64,000 nucleotides of DNA from Alkalicoccus halolimnae. Lineage in GTDB: Bacteria > Bacillota > Bacilli > Bacillales > Salisediminibacteriaceae. A model generated the notes under the pieces. The model was not told the origin of the DNA. It saw nothing but the letters and a program-made list of their open reading frames with translations, and did no database searches. The number at the start of each line of letters is the position of its first letter. The stretch's first letter is position 1. Positions 24,397 through 32,740 of the stretch are shown in pieces. Made by a program: the position numbers and the translations under genes. The DNA lies in contig NZ_CP144914.1 of the NCBI RefSeq assembly GCF_008014775.2, positions 3,286,001 to 3,350,000 of the forward strand, given 5' to 3'.

Positions 24397-25718
24397 TATT
24401 TTCCTCCTTTTCGATTAGCTGGATGTGCGTTGATGGAATCGGTGACTGTATTTACGAGGTCGAGCCGCCAAGGATTAATGGAGCCGGCGTCGCGCGTCGG
24501 ATGTACACGGTTCGTCAGCAGAATTGCCATCGTATTCGTTTCAGGATCGATCACGAAAGACGTGCCGGTAAATCCGGTATGTCCTGCGGCTGTCGGAGCA
24601 AGCTCCCCCATAAACCACTCCCGGTTTAAGTTAAAGCCAAGCCCCTGCCCTAAACCAGATACACCTCCTATCTGGTCCGTCAGCATCTCTTTTACCGTGT
24701 CTGCTTCGAGAATCCGCTCTCCATCATACACACCGCCGTTCAACAGCGTCTGCAAAAACACGGCCAGGTCTGATGTAGTGCCGAAGAGACCGGCATGGCC
24801 GACGGCACCACCAAGGGAATAAGCATTCTCATCGTGCACGCTTCCCCAGACGAGACCACGGTTGAGTGCCGGCTGCAGCTCAGTCGCTGCGATTCGTTCC
24901 TGAAGGTCAGCCGCTGGATTGAACATCGTATCATCCATTCCAAGCGGCTCAAAGATCTCCTCCTCCATATACGTATCGAGCGTAAGTCCAGACACCTCCT
25001 CAATGATCTGCCCGAGCAGAATCATGTTCAAATCGCTGTAAATATAGGCCTCCCCGGGATCCATCTGAGGGGCTGTGTCATAAATCGCCTGCCATCTCGC
25101 TTCCTCATCGTCTAAAAACGCGAGCGGGATCCAGGCCGGCAGACCGCTCGTATGGGTGAGCAGCTGCCGGACCGTAAACGACTCCTCCATTTCCGGTATA
25201 TAGTCCGTTACCGAATCATCGAGCGAAAGTGCTCCTGCTTCGATTAGCTGCACGGCCGCAGTTGACGTAAACGTTTTTGTCAGAGAGGCGAAATCATAAA
25301 TCGTGTCTGTCTCCGCTGCAATGCGCTCTGCTTCTGAAAGAACATTTCCATCTGCATCATAGCGAAGCGCCTCTCCATAAGCTTCGTGCTTTACAATTGT
25401 CCCTTCCCGCGCAGCGAGTACGACTGCTCCCGGGAAAAAGCCGTTCTCTATGCCGGCTTCCAGATCCTTATCCAGCCTGTCCAGCACATGCGGATCCATC
25501 TGTACGCGCCGGGCCGGCCCTTCCTGAAGCGTCACGGATGGAGCTCCTGCACGCTCCCATGCCGGCACCCAGTCCGGAGCATTCGCCTGATCCGGCAGTC
25601 CGTTGATCTTCCCGCTTTCCTGCTGTTCGGGCTCCATCGAGGGGGAGAGCTCCGCCGCTCCTGCAGCCCCGGCAAACGCTACAATCAGCGTCGCCGCTGC
25701 CATTCCTGCTTTTTTCAT
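24396..25718 (-). CDS. amiE: Secreted serine hydrolase of the beta-lactamase/penicillin-binding family, N-acetylmuramyl-L-alanine amidase-like (AmiE)
   Basis: 440 residues. Signal peptide to about 22. The active-site Ser-x-x-Lys is SLTK in FASLTKTFTS near residue 146, the second motif is YSDLN near 222 (Tyr-Ser-Asn type) and the third is HTGFTG near 385. B. subtilis AmiE (YbbE), which removes the stem peptide from MurNAc, has the same fold and the same position next to NagZ and NamZ. The name rests on that gene order; a general esterase is the alternative. It starts 56 bases after namZ and ends on the nagZ start. Confidence 0.88.
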   Translation of the reverse strand: MKKAGMAAATLIVAFAGAAGAAELSPSMEPEQQESGKINGLPDQANAPDWVPAWERAGAPSVTLQEGPARRVQMDPHVLDRLDKDLEAGIENGFFPGAVVLAAREGTIVKHEAYGEALRYDADGNVLSEAERIAAETDTIYDFASLTKTFTSTAAVQLIEAGALSLDDSVTDYIPEMEESFTVRQLLTHTSGLPAWIPLAFLDDEEARWQAIYDTAPQMDPGEAYIYSDLNMILLGQIIEEVSGLTLDTYMEEEIFEPLGMDDTMFNPAADLQERIAATELQPALNRGLVWGSVHDENAYSLGGAVGHAGLFGTTSDLAVFLQTLLNGGVYDGERILEADTVKEMLTDQIGGVSGLGQGLGFNLNREWFMGELAPTAAGHTGFTGTSFVIDPETNTMAILLTNRVHPTRDAGSINPWRLDLVNTVTDSINAHPANRKGGK

Positions 25719-25774
25719 TTACTCATCCCTCCTTCGAAAGACAGGCAGGCTTTCAGAAAAGCCCGCCCTGCTTA

Positions 25775-27088
25775 TTATTTATTGTTTCCAGGCGGGTTAC
25801 TGCCGCGTCCCGGATGATCCGGGCTTCCCGGCGAACGCCCTGGTGCATCATTGGATTCATACAGCAGGTAGTCTGACCGTACGTCCATGAACTCTTCCAG
25901 CTCACCCTCCCACTTGGCGATGATGTCGTCCGCCGGCACGCCGTTCAGAAGGTCCTCCCGCACGTAGCTGTTGCCGATCAGGTTATCGAAGAAGTTGTTA
26001 CCGAGGAATTCAAACTCATCCGGGTACAGCTCGAGCATTTTCTGCACAATATGAAGTCCGGTTTCCACCGGCTTGAACGCGTCGCGGTCGTCAATATGAA
26101 TCTGCACGCCGTTGGAGAGCGTTCCCTGATGCTTCGAGATCACCGGTGTAAACGAGGCGGCACGGAACGTCACACCAGGCAGTTCCAGAGCATTCAGCTC
26201 AGCCGCAAGTTCTGTCGAATTGACGAACGGAGCTCCGAGCAGCTCAAATGGCTTTGTCGTCCCGCGCCCTTCCGATGCGTTCGTCCCTTCAATCAGCGCA
26301 GCACCCGGGTAGACGAGAGCCGTATCAAGTGTCGGCATATTCGGGGACTGCAGCACCCAGTGAAGCGGCGTATCATCGTAGTACATCCAGCGCTCCCAGC
26401 CTTCCATTTCTACGACAGAAAGGTCGGCGTCAATATCAAATTCCTCATTAAAGAAGTGGGCGAGCTCCCCGCTCGTCATGCCGTGGCGGAGCGGAATCGG
26501 ATAGAGACCGACGAACGATTCAAAATCCGGATCGAGTACCGGGCCTTCCACCGCTTCCCCGTTGATCGGATTCGGACGGTCGAGCACGACAACTGGAATG
26601 TCATTTTCTTCAGCCGCCTCCATCAGGTAGGCCATCGTATAAATGTAAGTATAGAAACGCGTGCCGACGTCCTGAATATCATAAAGCAGCACGTCGACAT
26701 CTTCGAGCATTTCCTCTGTCGGCTTCCGCGTTTCCCCGTAAAGGCTGTAAACCGGCAGATTCGTCTGTTCATCAATATACGACTCCACGTAATCACCAGC
26801 CTGCGCGTCACCGCGGATACCGTGCTCCGGGCCGTACAGCGCCGTCAGTTCCACGTCCGGATGTTCATCGAGTACGTCGACGATGTTATTTAATTCCTGA
26901 TCGACACCGGTCGGATTCGTGACAAGCCCGACGTTTTTCCCTTCAACAAGCTCCAACTCCTCTTCCATCAATACATCCACACCGAGCTTAAATTCGTCTT
27001 CGCCGCTTTTTCCCGGACTCGCCCCTGCCGTCGTCACGACCGACGCTACGAGTGCTGCAGAAATCAGAATGGAGACCTTCTTCTTCAT
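25775..27088 (-). CDS. namZ: Secreted exo-beta-N-acetylmuramidase (NamZ, DUF1343/GH171)
   Basis: 437 residues. Signal peptide to about 24 (ASVVTTAGASPG), then the DUF1343 domain with the family segments GLVTNPTGVDQELNNIVDVL near 50, LTALYGPEHGIRGDAQAGD near 80, DVLLYDIQDVGTRFYTYI near 130, VVLDRPNPINGEAVEGPVL near 165 and EGTNASEGRGTTKPFELLGAPF near 265. The conserved Glu and Asp/His of these segments form the presumed active site. NamZ cleaves non-reducing terminal MurNAc from peptidoglycan fragments. First gene of the operon. A short proline/glycine tail follows the domain. The MurQ-MurR-MurP genes that accompany it in B. subtilis are not in this window. Confidence 0.93.
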   Translation of the reverse strand: MKKKVSILISAALVASVVTTAGASPGKSGEDEFKLGVDVLMEEELELVEGKNVGLVTNPTGVDQELNNIVDVLDEHPDVELTALYGPEHGIRGDAQAGDYVESYIDEQTNLPVYSLYGETRKPTEEMLEDVDVLLYDIQDVGTRFYTYIYTMAYLMEAAEENDIPVVVLDRPNPINGEAVEGPVLDPDFESFVGLYPIPLRHGMTSGELAHFFNEEFDIDADLSVVEMEGWERWMYYDDTPLHWVLQSPNMPTLDTALVYPGAALIEGTNASEGRGTTKPFELLGAPFVNSTELAAELNALELPGVTFRAASFTPVISKHQGTLSNGVQIHIDDRDAFKPVETGLHIVQKMLELYPDEFEFLGNNFFDNLIGNSYVREDLLNGVPADDIIAKWEGELEEFMDVRSDYLLYESNDAPGRSPGSPDHPGRGSNPPGNNK

Positions 27089-27109
27089 AAAAACCCCTCC
27101 TCATAAAAT

Positions 27110-27123
27110 ATAAAGCGCTTACA
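27110..27123 (-). promoter_or_regulatory. cre box in the namZ leader
   Basis: Minus strand TGTAAGCGCTTTAT, one deviation from TGWAARCGYTWNCW, with the palindromic core AAGCGCTT. It lies 22-35 bases before the namZ start, a CcpA roadblock position. Confidence 0.65.
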
Positions 27124-27160
27124 AAAAACACGACTGTTAACTTTTTGGATGAACTACTGG

Positions 27161-27179
27161 ACTGAAATAAAATTTCAGT
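27161..27179. promoter_or_regulatory. Perfect inverted repeat upstream of namZ, candidate operator
   Basis: ACTGAAAT-AAA-ATTTCAGT, 8-bp arms with a 3-base centre, 73-91 bases before the namZ start. It has the size of a repressor site. No regulator gene is adjacent, so the binding protein is unknown. Confidence 0.45.
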
Positions 27180-27383
27180 AATATTTACAATTTTCAATTT
27201 ATCATTTTAGTTTTGAAGCGTCTATCCCTTTTCAAACAGTTCATAGGATTAGACTATGGAAAATTTTTCATTTTAGTTCTTTGTGATCATATACTTTATT
27301 TTAGTCTAGTTCCTTCGCACGCCGCATACGGCTTTCTAACATTGGCAGGCTTTCTCTAACCTGAGCTCGACGGACTCACACTT

Positions 27384-27423
27384 AAAAAGCCTTGAAACCG
27401 TTGATCCATCAACGTTTCAAGGC
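27384..27423 (-). terminator. Strong hairpin followed by a U tract on the minus strand
   Basis: GCCTTGAAAC... pairs with ...TTTCAAGGC in a 15-bp stem with one bulge, loop TCCA, and TTTTTAA follows on the minus strand. It has no obvious gene to serve: the nearest minus-strand gene ends at 27910. It may protect namZ from read-through, or be left from a lost gene. Confidence 0.65.
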
Positions 27424-27534
27424 ATACGAAAGAAAATAGGCATGTCGCGAGGAGTCTGCCTGAAGATCAGGAAGCTGCAAACGCCCCGCACAGGCAGCCC
27501 CGATTTGAAGTATTGGTTCTAAAGTAGACAAAAA

Positions 27535-27576
27535 GAAGCTGGATGATGCTCCGCAGCGCATCATCCGGCTTCTTTT
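27535..27576. terminator. Bidirectional hairpin terminator
   Basis: GAAGCTGGATGATGC ... GCATCATCCGGCTTC, a 15-bp stem with one G-T pair and an 8-base loop; T tracts flank both sides (TTTTT on minus, TTTT on plus). No intact gene ends beside it. Confidence 0.7.
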
Positions 27577-27598
27577 CCGTACATTTCCCGTCACATCG

Positions 27599-27690
27599 CA
27601 GCATCCGGGGGCGTTTCAGCCGGCTGCTAGGTTCCTCCTCTCCGCATTTACGCCGCTTCGGCTCGTAATTCTGCCACACTGCTCCAGTTA
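27599..27690. repeat. Intergenic repeat copy 2
   Basis: About 87 bases matching 22047-22130 at roughly 80 percent by eye, in the same orientation. The AGCATCC start, CCTCCTC centre and GCTCGTAATTCT end are shared. It lacks the tandem tail of copy 1. Both lie between genes, which suggests a dispersed genomic repeat. Confidence 0.7.
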
Positions 27691-27735
27691 GTATAAATAG
27701 CGGACATCTCAACGTGATAGAACATACCTAACAAA

Positions 27736-27906
27736 AAGTGGACAAGAAGAGAAACGATATGGTTTTTGTTTCTTGAAGAGCACACGGAGGAACACCGTGC
27801 AGCGAAGATGTACCAGTTTCTTGGGGTCTCCAATAGCGAGTATTATGAATATACTAAACGTAAGAAAGGTGCTAGAGTTCTGTTCTCTTTTTTGACAGAA
27901 GCATGA
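27736..27906 (+). pseudogene. Fragment of an IS3-family transposase (OrfB N-terminus)
   Basis: A 56-residue reading frame without a usable start. WFLFLEEHTEEHRAAKMYQ followed by FLGVSNSEYYEYTKRKKG has the pattern of the first 45 residues of IS3/IS150-type OrfB, where the helix-turn-helix reads (L/V)-x-V-S-x-S-x-Y-Y-x-(Y/W). After KKGAR the similarity ends and the frame stops at TGA (27904). The DDE domain is missing, so this is a dead remnant, consistent with the hairpins and repeats to its left. Confidence 0.65.
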
Positions 27907-27909
27907 AAA

Positions 27910-28689
27910 TCACCATTTTTCAATCTCCTCCTCATCTTTTTTGCTGCTAATAGATGTTAATACGCCATCATCAAAATAGAGATAGTTCCCCACTCCATAT
28001 ACCCATTGTTCACGTGTACCGTATGTAGTTTCAGTGATATTCCTGCTTTGAGGCGTTCCCCAACTTGAATTTAATACTTGCTCTGTGGACATGCCTATAG
28101 ATGGGACTGGTTTGTATTCTGGTTTTTCTACCTCTTCATTCTTTTCATTTTTATTTTTTTCATATTCTTTTTTGTGATCATTGCCTTCCATCATAGATTC
28201 AAGATTATTGATCGTCTCCTCTTCAATCTCTTCATTTAAGATGGGGTCATCTTTGTCACCAAATAATTCTTTTAGCTCCGGCAATTTTTCCCTGTAATCA
28301 TCAGGTAGATCTAAAAACCTTACTCGAAGCCGTCCTGCCAAATTACTTTTATAAAAATCCACTGAATCTTCAAAAGCTTTCTCAGTTAATTCAATGACCG
28401 GCTTAATAAATTCTTCTTCCTTAATGGGCTTCTCAATTAAGTTATTAAAGAAGGAAAAATATTGTTTTTGTTCTACTAATCGAGTTAATTCTTCTAAGTA
28501 TTCTTCCTCAGTAGGCTCTTCAATATCCTCATCCTCTTCCATAATATTTGATGTTTTTGATTCTCCACTGTCCACTTCGCTGCTTTTCTCCTTACTTGAA
28601 TCGTTCGCCTCTACACTTTCTTCCATTTCAGCTGAACAGCCAGTAATCATGATAACAGTAACAACAGATAACATGAACTTCTTTTTCAC
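27910..28689 (-). CDS. Uncharacterised lipoprotein
   Basis: 259 residues from a GTG start with AGGAGGG six bases upstream. The lipobox is MITGCSAE (Cys about 18), followed by a 45-residue Ser/Glu-rich acidic linker. A helical middle region (about 60-170) and a Lys/Glu-rich stretch precede a compact C-terminal domain (about 195-255): VPSIGMSTEQVLNSSWGTPQ, then TTYGTREQWVYG and YLYFDDGVLTSIS. This end resembles the small beta-rich SmpA/OmlA-like or DUF2845-type domain used in envelope lipoproteins. I do not recognise the whole protein. It stands alone, AT-rich relative to namZ, with the transposase scrap 3 bases from its stop. Confidence 0.8.
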   Translation of the reverse strand: MKKKFMLSVVTVIMITGCSAEMEESVEANDSSKEKSSEVDSGESKTSNIMEEDEDIEEPTEEEYLEELTRLVEQKQYFSFFNNLIEKPIKEEEFIKPVIELTEKAFEDSVDFYKSNLAGRLRVRFLDLPDDYREKLPELKELFGDKDDPILNEEIEEETINNLESMMEGNDHKKEYEKNKNEKNEEVEKPEYKPVPSIGMSTEQVLNSSWGTPQSRNITETTYGTREQWVYGVGNYLYFDDGVLTSISSKKDEEEIEKW

Positions 28690-29040
28690 ACTTTACCCTC
28701 CTTATGATCTACAACTATATTATCATATTAGATAGTAGATAGATGTAATTTTTTCTATATTTTTGAAATTTACGTTTTACAATCTCATAAGCTGGGAAAT
28801 TAAAAAAATTAGAAATCGTTAATCTGACAGCAGCAAATAATCATACACTTTCAAATCTACTACAGGATCCGTAAGGAAAGCTTGGATGAGCCTTCAAAAA
28901 TAAGACAGTACGAGCCGCCCGGACCAGTACGCTGGTTCAGGCGGCTCTCTTTTTTGTCCGGAGGATGCTCCGGATTTTGTCCTGCCTATGCTCTCCTTTT
29001 TGTCTTTCGTGGTTCTCGGCAATGGCTGGACTCAAGACCT
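28690..29040. other. Gene-free stretch between the lipoprotein and the polysaccharide locus
   Basis: 351 bases. An AT-rich upstream region of the lipoprotein gene (28690-28800) with no clear promoter match, then a hairpin at 28912-28955. The short plus-strand frame across 28882-29115 is a shadow with no family features. Confidence 0.55.
28912..28955. terminator. Terminator at the end of the polysaccharide locus
   Basis: GAGCCGCC ... GGCGGCTC outer stem with an inner ACCAG/CTGGT stem; TCTTTTTT follows on plus, and a weaker TCTTATTTTT on minus. By position it ends the minus-strand polysaccharide transcript about 90 bases after the flippase stop. Confidence 0.75.
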
Positions 29041-30507
29041 TTAACTCAATTTCACGAGCTGCAATATTTTCCGCTGTTCTATCCCTATAAAGAACTTGGA
29101 AAACAGGAAAAGTAACAGCAATATCGCTCCTCCCCATAAAACGCCGGAAATAACTAATTCCAGGTATTCGTGGATGTCCGTCAGTAAATAGAGCCTCTCA
29201 ATGAGAAATAGCAGCAGGTACGTCACGACAGAAAGTATAATCCCGCTTCCGTGCGCCTTCAATATGGAAGGGATGCTGCAGTTGATCAGGCTCGCCACTA
29301 AGTACATCATCACCGCGTAATTGATCACGATAGCGACCGAGACGCCGACAGCGACTCCCGTCAGGCCGTAAAAGTGACCTGCCCATGCGCCTAGGAGGAC
29401 GAGGCCCCCATAAACGGCTTTGATGATGGCCCTTTTGTATACGGCTCCCTTCGCTTTCACTAAAGCGTCGCTGATTTTGTAGGCACTTCTAAAAAGGAGT
29501 ACAAACGCAAGGACTTTAAAAGGTTCCGTTAGTCCGAGCCAGTTTTCGCCGAATAATAAGAGAATGACTTTTTCGGCGTTCATAATTAAAAAGATACTGC
29601 TCGGCAGGATGAAGATCGTCGTAATCCGCATCCCTTCCCTGTACACCTGCGCCAGCTTGGCATGATTGTCCTGAATTTTGGACATCGCGGGAAATAACAC
29701 CTTTTCCAGCACCTGCCCGATCAGGTTCGCCGGCATGACCATCAGCTGATAGGCGCGGCTGTAAAACCCGAGGGCTTCCGCCCCTAAAAATCTGCCCACT
29801 ACCAGGTTGTCCCCCTGCATCGACAGCTCCGCGCTTATTTTCGCCAGCGAGTAGCCGAGGCTGAAATGAAACAAATTTTTCAGCGACGTAAAATCAAACA
29901 AAAACCGGAACTGGTAAGGCTGTAAAACAAGAGAAAGAATGCTTTTAACGAAAATCTGCGAAAAGTAGGCAAAAGTAAGCGCCCAGACGCCGGCCCCCAT
30001 GACAGCCAGAACGACGCCGATTATTCCGTAGGATAAGTAAGATAGGATTTGAATTCTGACTATTAGATTAAACTTCAGCTCTCTTTGGATCAGCGATTCC
30101 GCTACGACCCCGACGCTGTTAAATAACAGGGAAAAAGCGAGAACCTGCAGCACGGGGATCAATTCATTCATATCAAAAAATGCCGCGGTGTAAGGAGCGG
30201 TAAAATAAACGCCGGCGCCGAAAAGAAGAGAGAGCACGAGGGATACCGTGTAGCTCGTCCCTATTTCCTTATCCGAGATTTCCTTTTTTTGCACCAGGGC
30301 GGGACCGAAGCCCAGGCTCGATAAAATCAATACGAACGTTATAATGACCAGCGCGGCACTGATGACCCCGAAGCTTTCCGGATCCAGCAGTCTGGCGAGC
30401 ACAATCAGCACGACAAACTGCAGGATACTCTGGATACCACTTCCGGACATCATCCAAATTAAACCATTCATCGTCTGTTTTCTCAGGCTTCCTCGATTAT
30501 TAATCAA
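29041..30507 (-). CDS. Wzx-type polysaccharide flippase (MOP superfamily, TuaB/WzxC-like)
   Basis: 488 residues with about 14 membrane helices. The opening GLIWMMSGSGIQSILQFVVL and the pattern of LARLLDPESFGVISAALVII match the lipopolysaccharide-biosynthesis branch of MOP transporters (TuaB, WzxC). It flips an undecaprenyl-linked repeat unit across the membrane. TTG start with AAGGTG about 6 bases upstream. It is the last gene of the locus; a second, differently built flippase is encoded at 36453-37721. G+C is higher here than in the 44-51 kb part. Confidence 0.9.
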   Translation of the reverse strand: MINNRGSLRKQTMNGLIWMMSGSGIQSILQFVVLIVLARLLDPESFGVISAALVIITFVLILSSLGFGPALVQKKEISDKEIGTSYTVSLVLSLLFGAGVYFTAPYTAAFFDMNELIPVLQVLAFSLLFNSVGVVAESLIQRELKFNLIVRIQILSYLSYGIIGVVLAVMGAGVWALTFAYFSQIFVKSILSLVLQPYQFRFLFDFTSLKNLFHFSLGYSLAKISAELSMQGDNLVVGRFLGAEALGFYSRAYQLMVMPANLIGQVLEKVLFPAMSKIQDNHAKLAQVYREGMRITTIFILPSSIFLIMNAEKVILLLFGENWLGLTEPFKVLAFVLLFRSAYKISDALVKAKGAVYKRAIIKAVYGGLVLLGAWAGHFYGLTGVAVGVSVAIVINYAVMMYLVASLINCSIPSILKAHGSGIILSVVTYLLLFLIERLYLLTDIHEYLELVISGVLWGGAILLLLFLFSKFFIGIEQRKILQLVKLS

Positions 30508-30534
30508 CTCACACCTTCTTCGTGATTTAGTATA

Positions 30535-31242
30535 TTAAATATTCAATTCTTTGATTAAGCGTTCCCTTACGAGAGAAGGGTCATTTTCCGTGTTTATTTT
30601 TATGACTGACACCCTGCCGACAACGGCCTCCCAAATTTTGCTGAAATTGGTGCTCTGCACTTGTAATATCGACGAAATCTGGCTGCTCTCAAACGAATCG
30701 AGCCGGCTCGTCCCGTGTTTTCTGGCGATGATTCTTTTCGTTGCTTCCTCCACGGGAAGATGAGTCGATATAAGGTACTTCACGTTTAATTCTTCAATGA
30801 TTTTTGCAGCGACACTTTCCAGTAATTTCGGATCCTCTATTTCTTTATTATAAAAGATGGACGAGAGGCTTTGGAAAAAAGCCTGATCAAATATCATGTA
30901 GTCGGCCTCTGAATCCGCAAGGTACTTTTTTACCTTCAAATAAGAGTGGATAAAACTAGGGATGATCTTCAGGTTATACAACGATTTATGCCCGTGAAAA
31001 AGAGCCAGACCTGTAAGCTTTGCCGCAAATAGGAAATTGCTTCGTTTCAGCAGCCCGAACATGATCCGCAGGCTGCTTCCGAAATGGTCATTTTCCAGTG
31101 AGAAATCAAATTCCTCACGGGTCTCCACCTTATAGCCTCTTTTTCTCAGTTCCTTGATCAATTCCTTTGCCACAGTCGTTTTTCCTGAGCCCGGAATACC
31201 TGTAAATTCTATAAATGTTGGAAGAGGAGTGGTATGCTTCAT
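30535..31242 (-). CDS. P-loop kinase of unknown substrate in a polysaccharide locus
   Basis: About 235 residues. The Walker A motif GIPGSGKTTVAKEL is at about 15-28, a D-x-x-F segment (MIFDQAFFQSL) near 118 corresponds to the DRxxF-type second motif of nucleotide and sugar kinases, and an arginine-rich lid (KRIIARKHGTSR) lies near 172. This is the layout of thymidylate/adenylylsulfate/deoxynucleoside kinase-type small kinases. Start at ATG 31242, with GGAG six bases upstream, is preferred over TTG 31254. It lies between a polymerase and a flippase gene with gaps of 14-27 bases; it might phosphorylate a sugar or polyol used in the polymer. No direct evidence for the substrate. Confidence 0.8.
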   Translation of the reverse strand: MKHTTPLPTFIEFTGIPGSGKTTVAKELIKELRKRGYKVETREEFDFSLENDHFGSSLRIMFGLLKRSNFLFAAKLTGLALFHGHKSLYNLKIIPSFIHSYLKVKKYLADSEADYMIFDQAFFQSLSSIFYNKEIEDPKLLESVAAKIIEELNVKYLISTHLPVEEATKRIIARKHGTSRLDSFESSQISSILQVQSTNFSKIWEAVVGRVSVIKINTENDPSLVRERLIKELNI

Positions 31243-31256
31243 TTTTATCTCCAATC

Positions 31257-32609
31257 TTAAACTTTTTCAGTTTCCTGTTTCATAAAGTTTTTCCTGATCA
31301 CGTATTCCATGAGGAAGATCACCGCGATTCCGAGCAGAATCTGCCCGACTAAAGGAGACAATAAAGTAGCCAGTCCCCCTCTGATAGAGTAGATAAACAG
31401 AGGGATCGTTAAAATATAAAAGGAGAGGTAATACAAGCCCTGGTTACTCTTTACGTAGAGATGTTTGACAAGCGCTCCGACGATGAAAAAGATGATGACA
31501 ACGCCTGCATAGCCGAAATTGATGTATCCTTCTCCTACTAACGTGAACCCCAGGCCGCCCCCGGAACGGTCCGGCAGCAGCACGTCATTAAACCAGTCCT
31601 GGGGCCGGAAAGCGAGTATGCTTAAAAAATCCGGCATAAATGGAATTTGAAAAGCACGGATAAAAGCCGAAAAAATCGTATAGCCGGAAAAGATCCCCTC
31701 AGTCTCCGAACCAGCTAAAATGATCTGCAGATTTCGTGAAGCAGCGATAAATTCCGTATTAAAGACGTCGACAACGAGGTTGCCTGTCGATTCCTTCACT
31801 TCCCCGGTTACACCGAAATATTTAAACGTATTAAACAGCGTCGGTAAGTATAGTAACAGGGGAGCAGCCAGGTACAAATACTTATTGTTATGATCTTTGT
31901 GCAGTAAAATGTAGTAGAGATAAAACATACTTAAAACAAAAGTTAAAATAATGTTCCTTTCCCCGCTGACTAAAAACGTAGCAAGAGCAAGAAAAAAGGT
32001 CGTCGTAAGAATGACGTAGTTAAACCTTCCTTTATTGAAAATATGATAAGCCGTGAGGACCGTAAATAAAATTAACAGAACGGTAATGACCCGTGTCCCT
32101 ATTACCGCTACCAAGGCTCCCGACTCGTATAATTCATCTTTTCTTTCGAAATCAAGGAGGCTGATACCAACGACGACCATCAAGGAAAGGACCGCAAAGA
32201 CGACGAACATATTTTTACTGAGCCCCATCGAATACTGCCGGTGATTTATCTGTTTAAACGACTCCCGCTCCATTCTTACCGGGGTAACGATAAGCAGGAA
32301 AGAACTTAGCGCCAGCCACTGCGTAACCATTAAACTATTCCCGTAGGAACTTATTTGAATGGGAGGATGACCGATTAAAATCATATAAGGATAAGAGATC
32401 GCGTACAGTAGGAAAAATAACGAAAACCACGTATACGGATGAACCGGATCTGCCCTTACAAGTACTACGGCCGCTATACTTAATATTGATAAAGCAGCTA
32501 TATCGATCACGATGCTCGAAGTCAGCAGAATTAACGCCCCCGTGCAGACGATAAAAATGATCAAAATTAAATAGTTATTAAAGGTGCTGGCACTCATCGT
32601 TTTTGTCAT
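31257..32609 (-). CDS. Oligosaccharide repeat-unit polymerase (Wzy-like)
   Basis: About 450 residues from ATG 32609, which has AAAGGAAAG about ten bases upstream; an ATG at 32699 would add 30 hydrophilic residues but lacks a good ribosome site. About 12 membrane helices with one long outside loop near residues 285-340 that contains FRPQDWFNDVLLPDRSGGG and the following GEGYINFGYAG segment, the layout of Wzy/O-antigen polymerases. It joins repeat units outside the membrane. Family identity rests on topology and this loop. The flanking kinase, flippase and glycosyltransferase support it. Confidence 0.82.
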   Translation of the reverse strand: MTKTMSASTFNNYLILIIFIVCTGALILLTSSIVIDIAALSILSIAAVVLVRADPVHPYTWFSLFFLLYAISYPYMILIGHPPIQISSYGNSLMVTQWLALSSFLLIVTPVRMERESFKQINHRQYSMGLSKNMFVVFAVLSLMVVVGISLLDFERKDELYESGALVAVIGTRVITVLLILFTVLTAYHIFNKGRFNYVILTTTFFLALATFLVSGERNIILTFVLSMFYLYYILLHKDHNNKYLYLAAPLLLYLPTLFNTFKYFGVTGEVKESTGNLVVDVFNTEFIAASRNLQIILAGSETEGIFSGYTIFSAFIRAFQIPFMPDFLSILAFRPQDWFNDVLLPDRSGGGLGFTLVGEGYINFGYAGVVIIFFIVGALVKHLYVKSNQGLYYLSFYILTIPLFIYSIRGGLATLLSPLVGQILLGIAVIFLMEYVIRKNFMKQETEKV

Positions 32610-32740
32610 ATTCAACACACTTTCCTTTAAAATAACTTCCTGCCCGCCAGGACTTCTCATAAAGCGGGTCCGCTGCCCCCGGAGTTCATTGTTATTCATC
32701 TGTTCTTTTTCAATACAGGAAAGCCTCCGGCCGGCACCTG

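Noticed and set aside
26051..26893. 280-codon plus-strand open frame opposite namZ
   Set aside because: Arg/His-rich shadow of namZ, whose DUF1343 motifs are intact; no family features.
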